Assembly (NCBI GenBank): GCA_002869405.1
Contig: PKSY01000241.1
Location: 1 to 36,734 of the forward strand
Reading direction: 5' to 3'
Length of the DNA stretch: 36,734 bases
Source: Marinilabiliales bacterium
GTDB taxonomy: Bacteria > Bacteroidota > Bacteroidia > Bacteroidales > BM520
How positions within the stretch are numbered: the first letter of the stretch is position 1; each line of letters starts with the position of its first letter. The translations under genes were made by a program, and so were the position numbers. Positions 1 through 7,565 of the stretch are shown here, in pieces. The notes under the pieces were generated by a model. The model was not told the DNA's origin, searched no databases, and saw only the letters and a program-made list of their open reading frames with translations.

Positions 1-822
1 AAAGACGGTGTATATACCGGCAAATCCCCGGGAGTTAGTGTTTCAACAGATGACGAGGCAGTAAGTGTCAATGTGGGAGATATTGAAGTAAATACCAATG
101 AAGGCGGCACACGTGTTCGTGTTGGTGGCCGGGAAGTAGTTGTTGATGAAGATGGAAACGTAGATGTTAAGAAGATAAAAAAGACCCGTTTTGATGGTCA
201 CTGGGGAGGTCTTCACCTCGGAGTTAATGGGTTCCTTACTGCTGATAATAAAATAGGTGTTCCTGCAGAATATGATTTTATGGAGCCAAAATATCAGCGC
301 TCATTCCAGTTTAACATGAACCTCTGGGAACAGAATATCAACCTGATTCGTAACAAGTTTGGACTTATCACAGGTGTGGGATTCCAGTGGAACAATTATT
401 TCTTTGATAATAATGTGTTTTTCAGAGGCGATTCTTCAAATGTTTATGGTATCAGAGAGAACCTTGACGGCAGATCATATGAAAAGTCAAAGCTTGTTGT
501 GAGTTATCTGACAGTACCATTGTTAATGGAATTTCAGACTAACAAATACTCACGTTTCGACAGTTTTCATATCACTGCAGGTATGGTAATGGGTGTTCAG
601 TTACGTGCTCATACAAAGAATGTATATAATGATAATGGTAAGAATAAGGTTAAAGGCTGGGAGGATTATAATTTATCTCCATTCCGTTGGGATGCGCATG
701 CCGGCATTGGCTGGGGCAAGATCAACCTCTTTGCTTCCTATGCTTTGAACAGCATGTTCCAGGAGGACAAAGGGCCTGAAGCCATACCATTTACTGTTGG
801 TATCACACTCCTCGGATGGTGA
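1..822 (+). CDS. Outer-membrane beta-barrel protein, 5'-truncated by window edge
   Basis: The reading frame is open from base 1, so the start lies outside the window; 273 residues are visible. The GTG at 73 is only an internal valine codon. The first ~60 residues are a charged, valine-rich stretch of short alternating motifs (for example TRVRVGGREVVVDEDGN). From about residue 70 the protein becomes a run of amphipathic strands rich in aromatics and glycine (HWGGLHLGVNGF, LITGVGFQWNNYFF, FHITAGMVMGVQL, WDAHAGIGWGKINLFASYAL), and it ends in FTVGITLLGW. This is the pattern of small PorT/OMP_b-brl barrels of Bacteroidota. The role is probably structural or transport in the outer membrane; no specific function can be read. 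A strong terminator follows 20 bp after the stop. Confidence 0.75.
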   Translation, partial: KDGVYTGKSPGVSVSTDDEAVSVNVGDIEVNTNEGGTRVRVGGREVVVDEDGNVDVKKIKKTRFDGHWGGLHLGVNGFLTADNKIGVPAEYDFMEPKYQRSFQFNMNLWEQNINLIRNKFGLITGVGFQWNNYFFDNNVFFRGDSSNVYGIRENLDGRSYEKSKLVVSYLTVPLLMEFQTNKYSRFDSFHITAGMVMGVQLRAHTKNVYNDNGKNKVKGWEDYNLSPFRWDAHAGIGWGKINLFASYALNSMFQEDKGPEAIPFTVGITLLGW

Positions 823-842
823 TACATTCGATTCCAAAATAG

Positions 843-877
843 AAAAACGGCTGCCGGGTGTGCAGCCGTTTTTTTTT
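843..877 (+). terminator. Rho-independent terminator of the barrel gene
   Basis: A perfect 12-bp stem (AAAAACGGCTGC at 843-854 with GCAGCCGTTTTT at 862-873) has a 7-nt loop and a T run to 877. It lies 20 bp after the stop at 822. From here to 1111 I see no convincing gene. Confidence 0.9.
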
Positions 878-1111
878 GGGGGAGGGAGTGGGTTAAAATG
901 CAATTAGTGGTCGAGGATAAAGAGTTTACAAGGTCATTAAGGCGGGAACAATCTTTAAAAAATCAATTATCTTCTCTATATCTCATTGTAAAAGTACAGG
1001 AATATCAAATACAGGCAAACCGGTCAGACACTTATTGTATGAATACACTAATTTGGTGTATGAACTACACCTTTTTCTTAATAAAGGAAAATTTAAAAAT
1101 TGTTAAAAAGG

Positions 1112-1870
1112 TTACTTGATTAACATATCAAGCTTTTTAAGTGCTTTGAGAGGAACAGAAATATCCATCTGTTTATCGCCACCAAGAAGGGTCAGTGATT
1201 TACTTTTTCTGTCAAAGCCGGCTAAATGATTAAGGTTGATGAGGTATGAACGGGAAATTCTGAAGAATGTATTTCCGCCTAACATTTCTTCAACTTTCCC
1301 AATATTATGGGTAATGACAGAACGCTCACCATTGGTAGTAGTGAGGAGCGTATAATTACCTTCGGCTTCGCAAAAAACTATCTCCTCAGGATCGAATAAC
1401 TTAACGCCTGTTCTGGTAGGGACAGTAATTTTTGAGAAGGTCTTCCTCCCGCTGATTTGTTCAATCAGTACGTCAATTTTGGATTGAAGGTTGCTACCAC
1501 TTTTTTTTACCCTGTACCGCTCAATTGTTTCCTCCAGGGCGTCAATATCCACAGGTTTCAAAAGGTAATCAAAGGCTGAGACCTTAAATGCCTGAATAGC
1601 AAACTGATCAAAGGCTGTCACAAAGATGATATCCGGGATTGTTTCCGCTTTTTTTAATTCAGTAACAAGATCAAAACCATCCTTTCCGGGCATCGAAATA
1701 TCCAGAAAAAGAAGGTCGGGCTTTTTATCCAGCACCATACTTATTCCTTCGTCAGCACTTGAAGCAGTTCCCAACACAGAAATATCGTCAAAAGTTTCCA
1801 GCATTTTTGACATTAAACTGCGTGAGTTAAACTCATCATCAACTATTAAAGCTCGTATTTTTCTTTCCAC
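1112..1870 (-). CDS. LytTR-family response regulator (orphan)
   Basis: A two-domain transcription factor of 252 aa. Residues 5-120 form a CheY-like receiver with acidic pair D11-D12, phospho-acceptor D57 in LLFLDISMPG, T85 in FVTAFDQ and K105 in DYLLKPVD. Residues ~145-250 are a LytTR DNA-binding domain, seen in FCEAEGNYTLLTT and FFRISRSYLINLNHL. It should bind promoter repeats when phosphorylated. No histidine kinase is adjacent; in this family the partner is usually a His_kinase (LytS/YehU-like) membrane protein. The only in-frame start is GTG at 1870, because an in-frame TAA lies six codons upstream. A consensus Bacteroidota promoter sits just upstream. The target genes are not visible here. 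Confidence 0.92.
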   Translation of the reverse strand: MERKIRALIVDDEFNSRSLMSKMLETFDDISVLGTASSADEGISMVLDKKPDLLFLDISMPGKDGFDLVTELKKAETIPDIIFVTAFDQFAIQAFKVSAFDYLLKPVDIDALEETIERYRVKKSGSNLQSKIDVLIEQISGRKTFSKITVPTRTGVKLFDPEEIVFCEAEGNYTLLTTTNGERSVITHNIGKVEEMLGGNTFFRISRSYLINLNHLAGFDRKSKSLTLLGGDKQMDISVPLKALKKLDMLIK

Positions 1871-1894
1871 CTTGATTAGTGACTGTTAAACACA

Positions 1895-1925
1895 CAAAAT
1901 TAAAAAAATAAGTGCATATAGCAAA
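1895..1925 (-). promoter_or_regulatory. Bacteroidota-type promoter of the LytTR regulator
   Basis: Read on the minus strand, TTTG (1925-1922) is followed after exactly 19 nt by TAATTTTG (1902-1895). This fits the Bacteroides sigma-ABfr consensus TTTG-N19-TAnnTTTG with no mismatch. The start codon is 25 nt downstream of the -7 box. Confidence 0.75.
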
Positions 1926-2023
1926 TCACTAGCTATGGATGAAGCGCAAAGAAAAGATGAAAAAAATTTGTACTTTTACACGCTCAAAAAGGTTTTTAAA
2001 TCACATTTTTAAACTACAAATTT

Positions 2024-2767
2024 ATGTCAGGACATAATAAATGGTCAACCATTAAAAGGAAAAAGGGCGCCAATGATGCGAAGCGTTCGAAGATCTTCTC
2101 AAAGATCATTAAGGATATAACAATAGCTGTTAAAGAGAGTGGCCCTGACCCGGAAGCAAATCCGCGCCTTCGTCTGGCAATTGCCAATGCAAAAGGAGCC
2201 AGTATGCCAAAGGATAACATCCAGAGAGCTATAAATAAAGGTAAAGAAAAAGATGCTGCCAATTTTGAAGAGCTATCCTACGAAGGTTATGCACCTCACG
2301 GAATTGCAGTGTTTGTTGAGGCCATGTCGGATAATACCCAACGTACGGTATCCAATGTCAGGGCTATTTATAACAAGTATAATGGCAGTATGGGCAAAAA
2401 CGGTTCTTTAAGCTTTCTGTTTGACAGGAAAGGCGTTTTTACCATCAAGCAGGGTGAGATGGATATTGAGGAGTTCGAGCTTGAGATTATTGATGCCGGA
2501 GCTGAGGATTTTGAAGTCGAAGATGATGTAATCACCATCACTACCGGCATGGATGATTTTGGGAATATGATGAAGAAGCTCGAGGAGATGGGTATCGAAC
2601 CTGAGAATGCAGAGCTTCAGCGTATTCCAAACAACACAGAGAAACTCGATCTTGAATCTGCTAAAAAAGTGATGAAAATGATTGATGCATTTGAAGAGGA
2701 TGATGATGTCACGAACGTTTATCACAATTTGGAGATGACGGACGAGCTAATGGCAGAGCTGGACTAA
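2024..2767 (+). CDS. yebC: YebC/PmpR (TACO1) family protein
   Basis: A 247-aa protein matching the YebC family over its full length. It starts with the invariant MSGHNKWSTIKRKKGANDAK and carries the typical second-domain motifs EELSYEGYAPHGIAVFVEAM and DNTQRTVSNVRAIYNKYNG. Members are described as DNA-binding regulators, and some as ribosome-associated factors that help translate proline-rich stretches (TACO1/YebC); the sequence cannot tell which applies. It is slightly acidic at the C terminus. The -7-like TACTTTTA at 1971-1978 may be its promoter. It stands alone and is followed by its own terminator. Confidence 0.95.
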   Translation: MSGHNKWSTIKRKKGANDAKRSKIFSKIIKDITIAVKESGPDPEANPRLRLAIANAKGASMPKDNIQRAINKGKEKDAANFEELSYEGYAPHGIAVFVEAMSDNTQRTVSNVRAIYNKYNGSMGKNGSLSFLFDRKGVFTIKQGEMDIEEFELEIIDAGAEDFEVEDDVITITTGMDDFGNMMKKLEEMGIEPENAELQRIPNNTEKLDLESAKKVMKMIDAFEEDDDVTNVYHNLEMTDELMAELD

Positions 2768-2789
2768 GAGATTGTAAATATGATATTTG

Positions 2790-2821
2790 AAAGGCTGTAC
2801 CTGATGGGTATGGCCTTTTAT
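2790..2821 (+). terminator. Terminator of yebC
   Basis: A 12-bp stem with two central wobble pairs (AAAGGCTGTACC at 2790-2801 with GGTATGGCCTTT at 2807-2818) has a TGATG loop and a short T/A-rich tail. It starts 22 bp after the yebC stop. Between it and the repeat at 2926 there is only non-coding DNA with two small hairpins: 2833-2845, and TTCCGAT/ATCGGAA at 2860-2877. Confidence 0.7.
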
Positions 2822-2925
2822 ATTATAGATAAGGACACGGAGTCCCTGAGGAAGCACAGTTCCGATAATCATCGGAATCACGGGGGAAATTTGATCGCTA
2901 TCAAGAGCCACACAGCATATCTGTC

Positions 2926-3101
2926 ACCCCGAGCCGCGATGAATCGACGGCTCTCCAGGCCACATTATATTAAACGTTATGCCGGAGAGAAGGCCATTTA
3001 TGGTGTCTCGGGGTAATATGGAGATATCGCAACGAGAGCCCCATGGCGATGTTTCATGATTCGATTGAGCGCCCCACGGCGGTGGGGCTCTACCGGACAA
3101 C
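2926..3101 (+). repeat. Structured intergenic repeat, copy 1 (left flank of hipBA)
   Basis: Bases 2928-3084 recur at 4838-4994 with one difference in 157 (A2947 versus T4857). Bases 3071-3101 recur at 5014-5044. The element is made of nested hairpins. Hairpin one is GAGCCG-CGAT/ATCG-n-CGGCTC at 2931-2953 with one bulged base. Hairpin two is CTCTCC-a-GGC/GCCGGAGAG. Its outer arms ACCCCGAG (2926-2933) and CTCGGGGT (3007-3014) are complementary, like terminal inverted repeats. A second half has AGAGCCCCA (3035-3043) opposite TGGGGCTCT (3083-3091). A 78-codon frame at 2780-3016 crosses it but has no coding character. From 3102 to the hipB start there is no gene, only the candidate operator. Confidence 0.9.
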
Positions 3102-3169
3102 CCATCCCGGTAAATACGCACCGACGTGCGTATCTTAAGGTTCGGAGAACAAGGTTAGTAGAGATGATA

Positions 3170-3231
3170 AACAGATAATATTTTGTCTATATTGGAATTA
3201 TTCCGTAGATTTGGATAATATTTTATCTGTT
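3170..3231 (+). promoter_or_regulatory. Candidate hipBA operator region
   Basis: AACAGATAATATT (3170-3182) is mirrored by AATATTTTATCTGTT (3217-3231), allowing a 2-nt indel, and the second arm abuts the hipB start. Between them lies the 11-bp palindrome GGAATTATTCC (3194-3204). HipB proteins repress their own operon by binding inverted repeats, so either dyad could be the operator. This is inferred from symmetry and position only. Confidence 0.45.
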
Positions 3232-3513
3232 ATGGGAAAATTTAGTGTTAACAAATTGCCATCCGATGTTTTAATATCAACAGCATCAAATACTGCTGCC
3301 TTACGAAAGGAATTGAAACTTACGCAAGCCGACCTTTCAGTAAAATCCGGTGTTTCATATGGTAGCATAAAACGCTTTGAACGTACCGGCCGTATATCTT
3401 TTGAGTCTTTATTAAAAATAGCAGAAGCTTTAGAACGTCTTTCTGATTTCGAGGAATTACTTTTACCAAAAGGAAATAAAAAAGTTGAAGATTTATTTAA
3501 GTCATACCAGTAA
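3232..3513 (+). CDS. hipB: HipB-like XRE-family antitoxin
   Basis: A 93-aa helix-turn-helix protein. Residues ~20-75 carry the Cro/C1 fold (LRKELKLTQADLSVKSGVSY, then GSIKRFERTGRISFESLLKI). It is the expected antitoxin and autorepressor for the HipA kinase encoded next. ATG at 3232 is preferred: a TTG at 3211 is in frame but would add seven residues inside the putative operator. The stop codon shares one base with the hipA start (TAATG), so the two are translationally coupled. Unlike E. coli HipB, the C-terminal tail is short and charged (KKVEDLFKSYQ). The pair lies between two copies of a 157-bp repeat, which suggests horizontal mobility. Confidence 0.9.
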   Translation: MGKFSVNKLPSDVLISTASNTAALRKELKLTQADLSVKSGVSYGSIKRFERTGRISFESLLKIAEALERLSDFEELLLPKGNKKVEDLFKSYQ

Positions 3514-4772
3514 TGAAGATTAAACGTTATATAAATTCACCACAAGGGACTAAATCGCTGAATGTTTTTACTCAATTCTCAAAAGGTGAAATACTTGTTG
3601 GAAAACTGATTCTTGAAGATAGGTTAATCCACTTTAAGTATGATGATGAATTTTTAAACCTTCATTTAAACCTTTCTCCATTCAGATTAAAATTCAACAA
3701 TAGCATTCAGGTAGCTGATCCGGTTCCCTTTCGAGGGATTTTTGGTTTATTCGACGATTCACTTCCTGACGGTTGGGGTATGTTACTATTAAACAGGGCG
3801 CTTGAAAAAAGAGGGTTTTCGCTAAATGATATCAATATTTTGGACCAACTTGCATATGTGGGCGAAACGGGCAAGGGAGCGCTTATATACCGTCCGGCAA
3901 TTACCGAACCTGAAAACCTTGGCAATGAAATTAATATCGATCTCATTAAAACGGCAATGGATGATGTGTATGAAGGCACTACTCCGGAACTTATTGATGA
4001 ATTAATGTTCCTGGGAGGTTCTTCCGGTGGTGCAAGGCCAAAGGTAAATGTTGGTTATAATCATGAAAAGAATAAACTAATTCATGGCCGTTCTACTTTA
4101 CCTGATGGGTTCCAATACTGGATAGTAAAATTCCCCAGTTCTTCTGATCCAAAAGACATTGCCAATATTGAATTTGCTTATTACAAAATGGCCAAGGTTG
4201 CAGGAATCGAAATGAGCGAATCAATGCTCCTTGAAAGTGCAAAAGGAATGCAGGTATTTGCAACAAAACGTTTCGATAGAATTGGAAATAAACGACTACA
4301 TATGCATTCAATGGCCGGGCTTACTCATGATAATTTCAGAGTAAGCAATATCGATTACGGACATATTATTGATGTCGCATACCAGTTAGAAAAAAATGCA
4401 GCAGCCCGGGAAAAAGCTTTACGCAGAGCTGCTTTCAATGTATATAGCTATAATCTGGACGATCATTCCAAAAACTTCTCCTGGTTAATGGACGAAAATG
4501 GAAATTGGTCCATGTCTCCAGCCTATGATTTAACCTATTCATCAACTGCAATCAACGAACACAGTACCTTAGTGAACGGTGAAGGAGCAAATCCTGGCAG
4601 AAAACAACTTTTGGAATTAGCTGATATCTTTAGCATTAGAAATGCAAATAACATTATTAACCAGGTTCAGGAGGCAATTTCTTATTGGCCTGATTTCGCT
4701 GCTGATTGTGGTGTGAGTAAAGTTTCCAAGAATAGAATTCAAAAGAGACTTAAGTCGATTAGTGATAAATGA
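3513..4772 (+). CDS. hipA: HipA-type serine/threonine kinase toxin
   Basis: A full-length HipA of 419 aa with a fused N-terminal couple_hipA subdomain (~1-105) and a kinase domain. Signature motifs are intact: the glycine-rich GGSSGGARPKV at ~168-178, FATKRFDR at 249-256, HSMAGL at 265-270, the catalytic loop NLDDHSKNF at 314-322 (D316 aligns with the catalytic Asp), and the metal-binding PAYDLTYS at 336-343. Family members phosphorylate aminoacyl-tRNA synthetases (GltX for E. coli HipA), which halts translation and induces dormancy; the substrate here is unknown. Since all kinase motifs are present, the toxin is probably active. Codon use looks more AT-rich than the neighbouring core genes, which fits acquisition by transfer. 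Confidence 0.93.
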   Translation: MKIKRYINSPQGTKSLNVFTQFSKGEILVGKLILEDRLIHFKYDDEFLNLHLNLSPFRLKFNNSIQVADPVPFRGIFGLFDDSLPDGWGMLLLNRALEKRGFSLNDINILDQLAYVGETGKGALIYRPAITEPENLGNEINIDLIKTAMDDVYEGTTPELIDELMFLGGSSGGARPKVNVGYNHEKNKLIHGRSTLPDGFQYWIVKFPSSSDPKDIANIEFAYYKMAKVAGIEMSESMLLESAKGMQVFATKRFDRIGNKRLHMHSMAGLTHDNFRVSNIDYGHIIDVAYQLEKNAAAREKALRRAAFNVYSYNLDDHSKNFSWLMDENGNWSMSPAYDLTYSSTAINEHSTLVNGEGANPGRKQLLELADIFSIRNANNIINQVQEAISYWPDFAADCGVSKVSKNRIQKRLKSISDK

Positions 4773-4837
4773 TTTCCAATCAAGGAGCTTTTATGACTTC
4801 CTAAAACTCACAAAAACTCCAAATTAAACAGAGCACA

Positions 4838-5044
4838 CCCGAGCCGCGATGAATCGTCGGCTCTCCAGGCCACATTATATTAAACGTTATGCCGGAGAGA
4901 AGGCCATTTATGGTGTCTCGGGGTAATATGGAGATATCGCAACGAGAGCCCCATGGCGATGTTTCATGATTCGATTGAGCGCCCCACGGCGGTGTCATTC
5001 ATTTTATGTGAGAGCCCCACGGCGGTGGGGCTCTACCGGACAAC
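4838..5044 (+). repeat. Structured intergenic repeat, copy 2 (right flank of hipBA)
   Basis: A direct repeat of 2928-3101, in the same orientation as copy 1 and exactly 1,910 bp further on. It is identical over 156 of 157 bases to 4994. It then has a 33-bp extra segment (4995-5027) that duplicates GCCCCACGGCGGTG, before rejoining the copy-1 sequence to 5044. The extra segment creates a perfect 10-bp hairpin (AGAGCCCCAC-GGCG-GTGGGGCTCT, 5011-5034). The stretch 4773-5116 contains this repeat, a terminator and no gene. Confidence 0.9.
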
Positions 5045-5061
5045 ATCTCTCAGTACACCAC

Positions 5062-5099
5062 AAAAAAAGGCTGTCCGGAATCCGAACAGCCTTTTTTTT
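5062..5099 (-). terminator. Bidirectional terminator after ackA
   Basis: AAAAAAAGGCTGT (5062-5074) pairs with ACAGCCTTTTTTT (5086-5098), and the loop holds a small inner CGG/CCG pair. A- and T-runs on both sides allow it to work for ackA on the minus strand and for anything reading through from hipA. Confidence 0.88.
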
Positions 5100-5116
5100 A
5101 TATATCTGAAATAAAA

Positions 5117-6316
5117 TTATTGAGCAACAAGGCCATAGGTATCGGATGCAATAACCAGCTCTTCGTTGGTAGGAACTACCATCACCTTAACTTTGGAACC
5201 TTCGCGGGTAATGGTTTTCAGTTTACCACGGGTTTTCAGGCTGAGGTCATAATCGAAATCAATACCGAGGTATTCAAGGCCTTCCATGATTCTGTTACGT
5301 GAACGGGTATCATTTTCACCAACACCACCGGTAAATACAATAAGGTCAACGCCACCCAGGGCAGCAGTATAAGCACCGATATATTTCTTCACGCGGTAAG
5401 CATACATCTCAAGCGCAAGCATTGACATTTCGTGTCCTTCGTCGCCGGCTATTTCCACATCGCGCATGTCAGAACTAAGACCGGAGATACCAAGAATACC
5501 ACTCTTTTTGTTTACCAGCACGTTCACATCGTCGATAGAGAGGTTTTCAAGGTCAGCAATTGAGAGCACTGCACCGATGTCAAGATCGCCACTTCTTGTG
5601 CCCATCATAACACCTTCGAGAGGAGTAAGACCCATTGAAGTATCAATGGATTTTCCGTCTTTAATTGCAGCTAAAGAGCTACCATTTCCGAGGTGACAAG
5701 TAATAATTTTTGCAGAATTATAATCGATACCGGCCTCTTCACAAGCTTTTTTCGAAACATATCGGTGCGAAGAGCCATGGAAGCCATAACGACGAACAGC
5801 ATATTTTTCATAATATTTATAAGGAAGGCCGTAGAGGTATGCTACTCTTGGCATTGTTTGATGGAAAGCAGTATCAAAAACACCAACCTGTGGAACACTT
5901 GGCAGCACTTCAGTAATTGCATAAATACCTTCAAGGTTTGGAGGGTTATGCAGCGGAGCGAGGTGGATACACTCTTTCAGGGCATCAATAACGGCACCGG
6001 TAATTTTTACTGAGCCATTAAATTTTTCACCGGCATGCACAACGCGGTGGCCAACAGCCTGAATTTCTTCAATACTTTTAAGGCTGCCATGCTCAGAATC
6101 TGTGAGCAGACCAATAACTTTCTGAATACCGGTCTTATGATCCGGAATTTCGTCAGTAAGAGTAACTTTATCAGCGCCTTCCTTCTGATGCTTGATGCAA
6201 GAGCCACTAATGCCGATCTTGTCAACAAGACCTTTCGCTAAAACGGTTTGCTCCGGCATTTCAAAGAGTTGATATTTGATCGAGGAACTACCGCAGTTTA
6301 GCACAACAATTTTCAT
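5117..6316 (-). CDS. ackA: Acetate kinase
   Basis: Catalyses acetyl phosphate + ADP to acetate + ATP in the cytosol, the substrate-level phosphorylation step of acetate overflow. At 399 aa it is the usual family length. Visible motifs are the N-terminal VLNCGSSSIKYQLF, the H-rich YGFHGSSHRYVS, the phosphate-binding CHLGNGSSLAAI, then MGLTPLEGVMMGTRSGD and the adenosine loop VFTGGVGEN. It lies 32 bp downstream of pta and is presumably co-transcribed with it; the convergent side ends in a strong terminator. No residue looks abnormal. Confidence 0.98.
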   Translation of the reverse strand: MKIVVLNCGSSSIKYQLFEMPEQTVLAKGLVDKIGISGSCIKHQKEGADKVTLTDEIPDHKTGIQKVIGLLTDSEHGSLKSIEEIQAVGHRVVHAGEKFNGSVKITGAVIDALKECIHLAPLHNPPNLEGIYAITEVLPSVPQVGVFDTAFHQTMPRVAYLYGLPYKYYEKYAVRRYGFHGSSHRYVSKKACEEAGIDYNSAKIITCHLGNGSSLAAIKDGKSIDTSMGLTPLEGVMMGTRSGDLDIGAVLSIADLENLSIDDVNVLVNKKSGILGISGLSSDMRDVEIAGDEGHEMSMLALEMYAYRVKKYIGAYTAALGGVDLIVFTGGVGENDTRSRNRIMEGLEYLGIDFDYDLSLKTRGKLKTITREGSKVKVMVVPTNEELVIASDTYGLVAQ

Positions 6317-6348
6317 TTCTTAATTTTTTAGACGTTAAGTAAAAGTAT

Positions 6349-7362
6349 TTATAATCCTGCAGCCTGATTAGCAGTAATAGCAACCAGGTTAACGATATCA
6401 CTAACGGAACAACCTCTGGAGAGGTCGTTAATAGGAGCGGCCATACCTTGTAAAACCGGGCCGATAGCTTCAGCTCCGGCGAGGCGCTGCACTAATTTAT
6501 AACCAATGTTACCAACTTCAAGCGTTGGGAAAACCAGCACATTGGCATTTCCTGCCACCTCGCTGTCAGGAGCCTTCTTTTTACCAACAGCTTCAACTAT
6601 AGCTGCATCAGCCTGAAGTTCACCATCAATAACCACATCCATATTTTGCGCTTCAGCCATTTTTTTGGCTATGGCGGTTGCTTCCACTACTTTATCAACC
6701 ATTTCATGTTTTGCTGATCCTTTGGTCGAGAAGCTCAACATGGCCACACGCGGACTGATTCCGGCAATAGATTTAGCGGTCTGTGCTGTACAGATAGCGA
6801 TTTGTGCCAGTTCTTCCGCTGTAGGATTGGGATGCACGGCGCAGTCGGCAAATACGAGAAGATTACCGGGAACATAAGGGTTATCCTTCAGCATCATCAG
6901 GAAAGCACCTGAAACAACGCTGATTCCGGGAAGCGTTTTTACAATCTGGAACGCTGGGCGAAGTACATTACCTGTAGCATTCATGGCACCGGCAACTTCA
7001 CCATCAGCATCACCATTTTTAATCATCAGGGTGGCAAGATAGAGTGGATCATTAACCAGTGTCTGAGCCTTTTCCTCATCAACACCTTTATGCTTACGTA
7101 ATGAAACCAAAAGATCAATATATTCGCGGCGTTTGGGGTGATCAACAGGATTGACAATCTCTGCGTTTTCAATGTTTTTCAATCCCCATTCCTGTGCCTG
7201 TTTTTTAATAAGGCCAGGGTTTCCAATCAGAACCGGGAGTGCAAGTTTTTCAGCAATAATCTGATCTGCAGCTCTGAGGGTTCTTTCTTCTTCAGCTTCG
7301 GGGAGAACAATACGTTTTTGGGCTGTTCGTGCATTTGCCCAAATTTGATCTAAAAGTTCCAT
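6349..7362 (-). CDS. pta: Phosphate acetyltransferase
   Basis: Converts acetyl-CoA and phosphate to acetyl phosphate and CoA, feeding AckA. At 337 aa it is the short, single-domain form (PTA_PTB fold only), without the N-terminal DRTGG/BioD-like regulatory domains of E. coli Pta. Family motifs seen are RIVLPEAEEERTLRAA, SGAFLMML, LLVFADCAVHPNPTAEELA and RVAMLSFSTKGSA. It is the first gene of the pta-ackA operon. The 203-bp divergent region upstream carries two sets of exact 12-bp direct repeats that may control it. Confidence 0.97.
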   Translation of the reverse strand: MELLDQIWANARTAQKRIVLPEAEEERTLRAADQIIAEKLALPVLIGNPGLIKKQAQEWGLKNIENAEIVNPVDHPKRREYIDLLVSLRKHKGVDEEKAQTLVNDPLYLATLMIKNGDADGEVAGAMNATGNVLRPAFQIVKTLPGISVVSGAFLMMLKDNPYVPGNLLVFADCAVHPNPTAEELAQIAICTAQTAKSIAGISPRVAMLSFSTKGSAKHEMVDKVVEATAIAKKMAEAQNMDVVIDGELQADAAIVEAVGKKKAPDSEVAGNANVLVFPTLEVGNIGYKLVQRLAGAEAIGPVLQGMAAPINDLSRGCSVSDIVNLVAITANQAAGL

Positions 7363-7402
7363 TAAATTCTATATTAAAATAATACAAATAAAAACAAAAT
7401 AC

Positions 7403-7470
7403 GCAATTTGAAAAGCAATTTGAAAAGTTTAATCAGGCAAAATGCGCCCCTCTACTGTCAAAATGCGCCC
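7403..7470. promoter_or_regulatory. Two pairs of 12-bp direct repeats between pta and the DUF4271 gene
   Basis: GCAATTTGAAAA occurs twice head-to-tail (7403-7414, 7415-7426). CAAAATGCGCCC occurs twice at 7438-7449 and 7459-7470, with starts 21 bp apart, about two helical turns. Position and spacing suggest binding sites for a regulator of the divergent genes. No matching regulator is known from this sequence. Confidence 0.45.
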
Positions 7471-7565
7471 AAAAATAGAATATTATTAAGGTATCTCCTA
7501 AACTGAAGCAGAAATAATTTCCAAATGAAGAAAAAGATAACGTGAAAATGTGTTATTTTGCATAA

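Noticed and set aside
898-1119. A 73-codon plus-strand frame after the first terminator.
   Set aside because: It starts in the tail of a terminator region, has no family resemblance or codon pattern, and runs into the end of the convergent LytTR gene.
2780-3016. A 78-codon frame between yebC and hipB.
   Set aside because: It crosses the yebC terminator and the structured repeat. The same repeat at 4838 is not in an equivalent frame, so it is not coding.
2833-3101. A CRISPR array, suggested by closely spaced palindromes.
   Set aside because: There are no regularly spaced identical repeats with unique spacers; the palindromes differ from each other and the whole block recurs as one unit.
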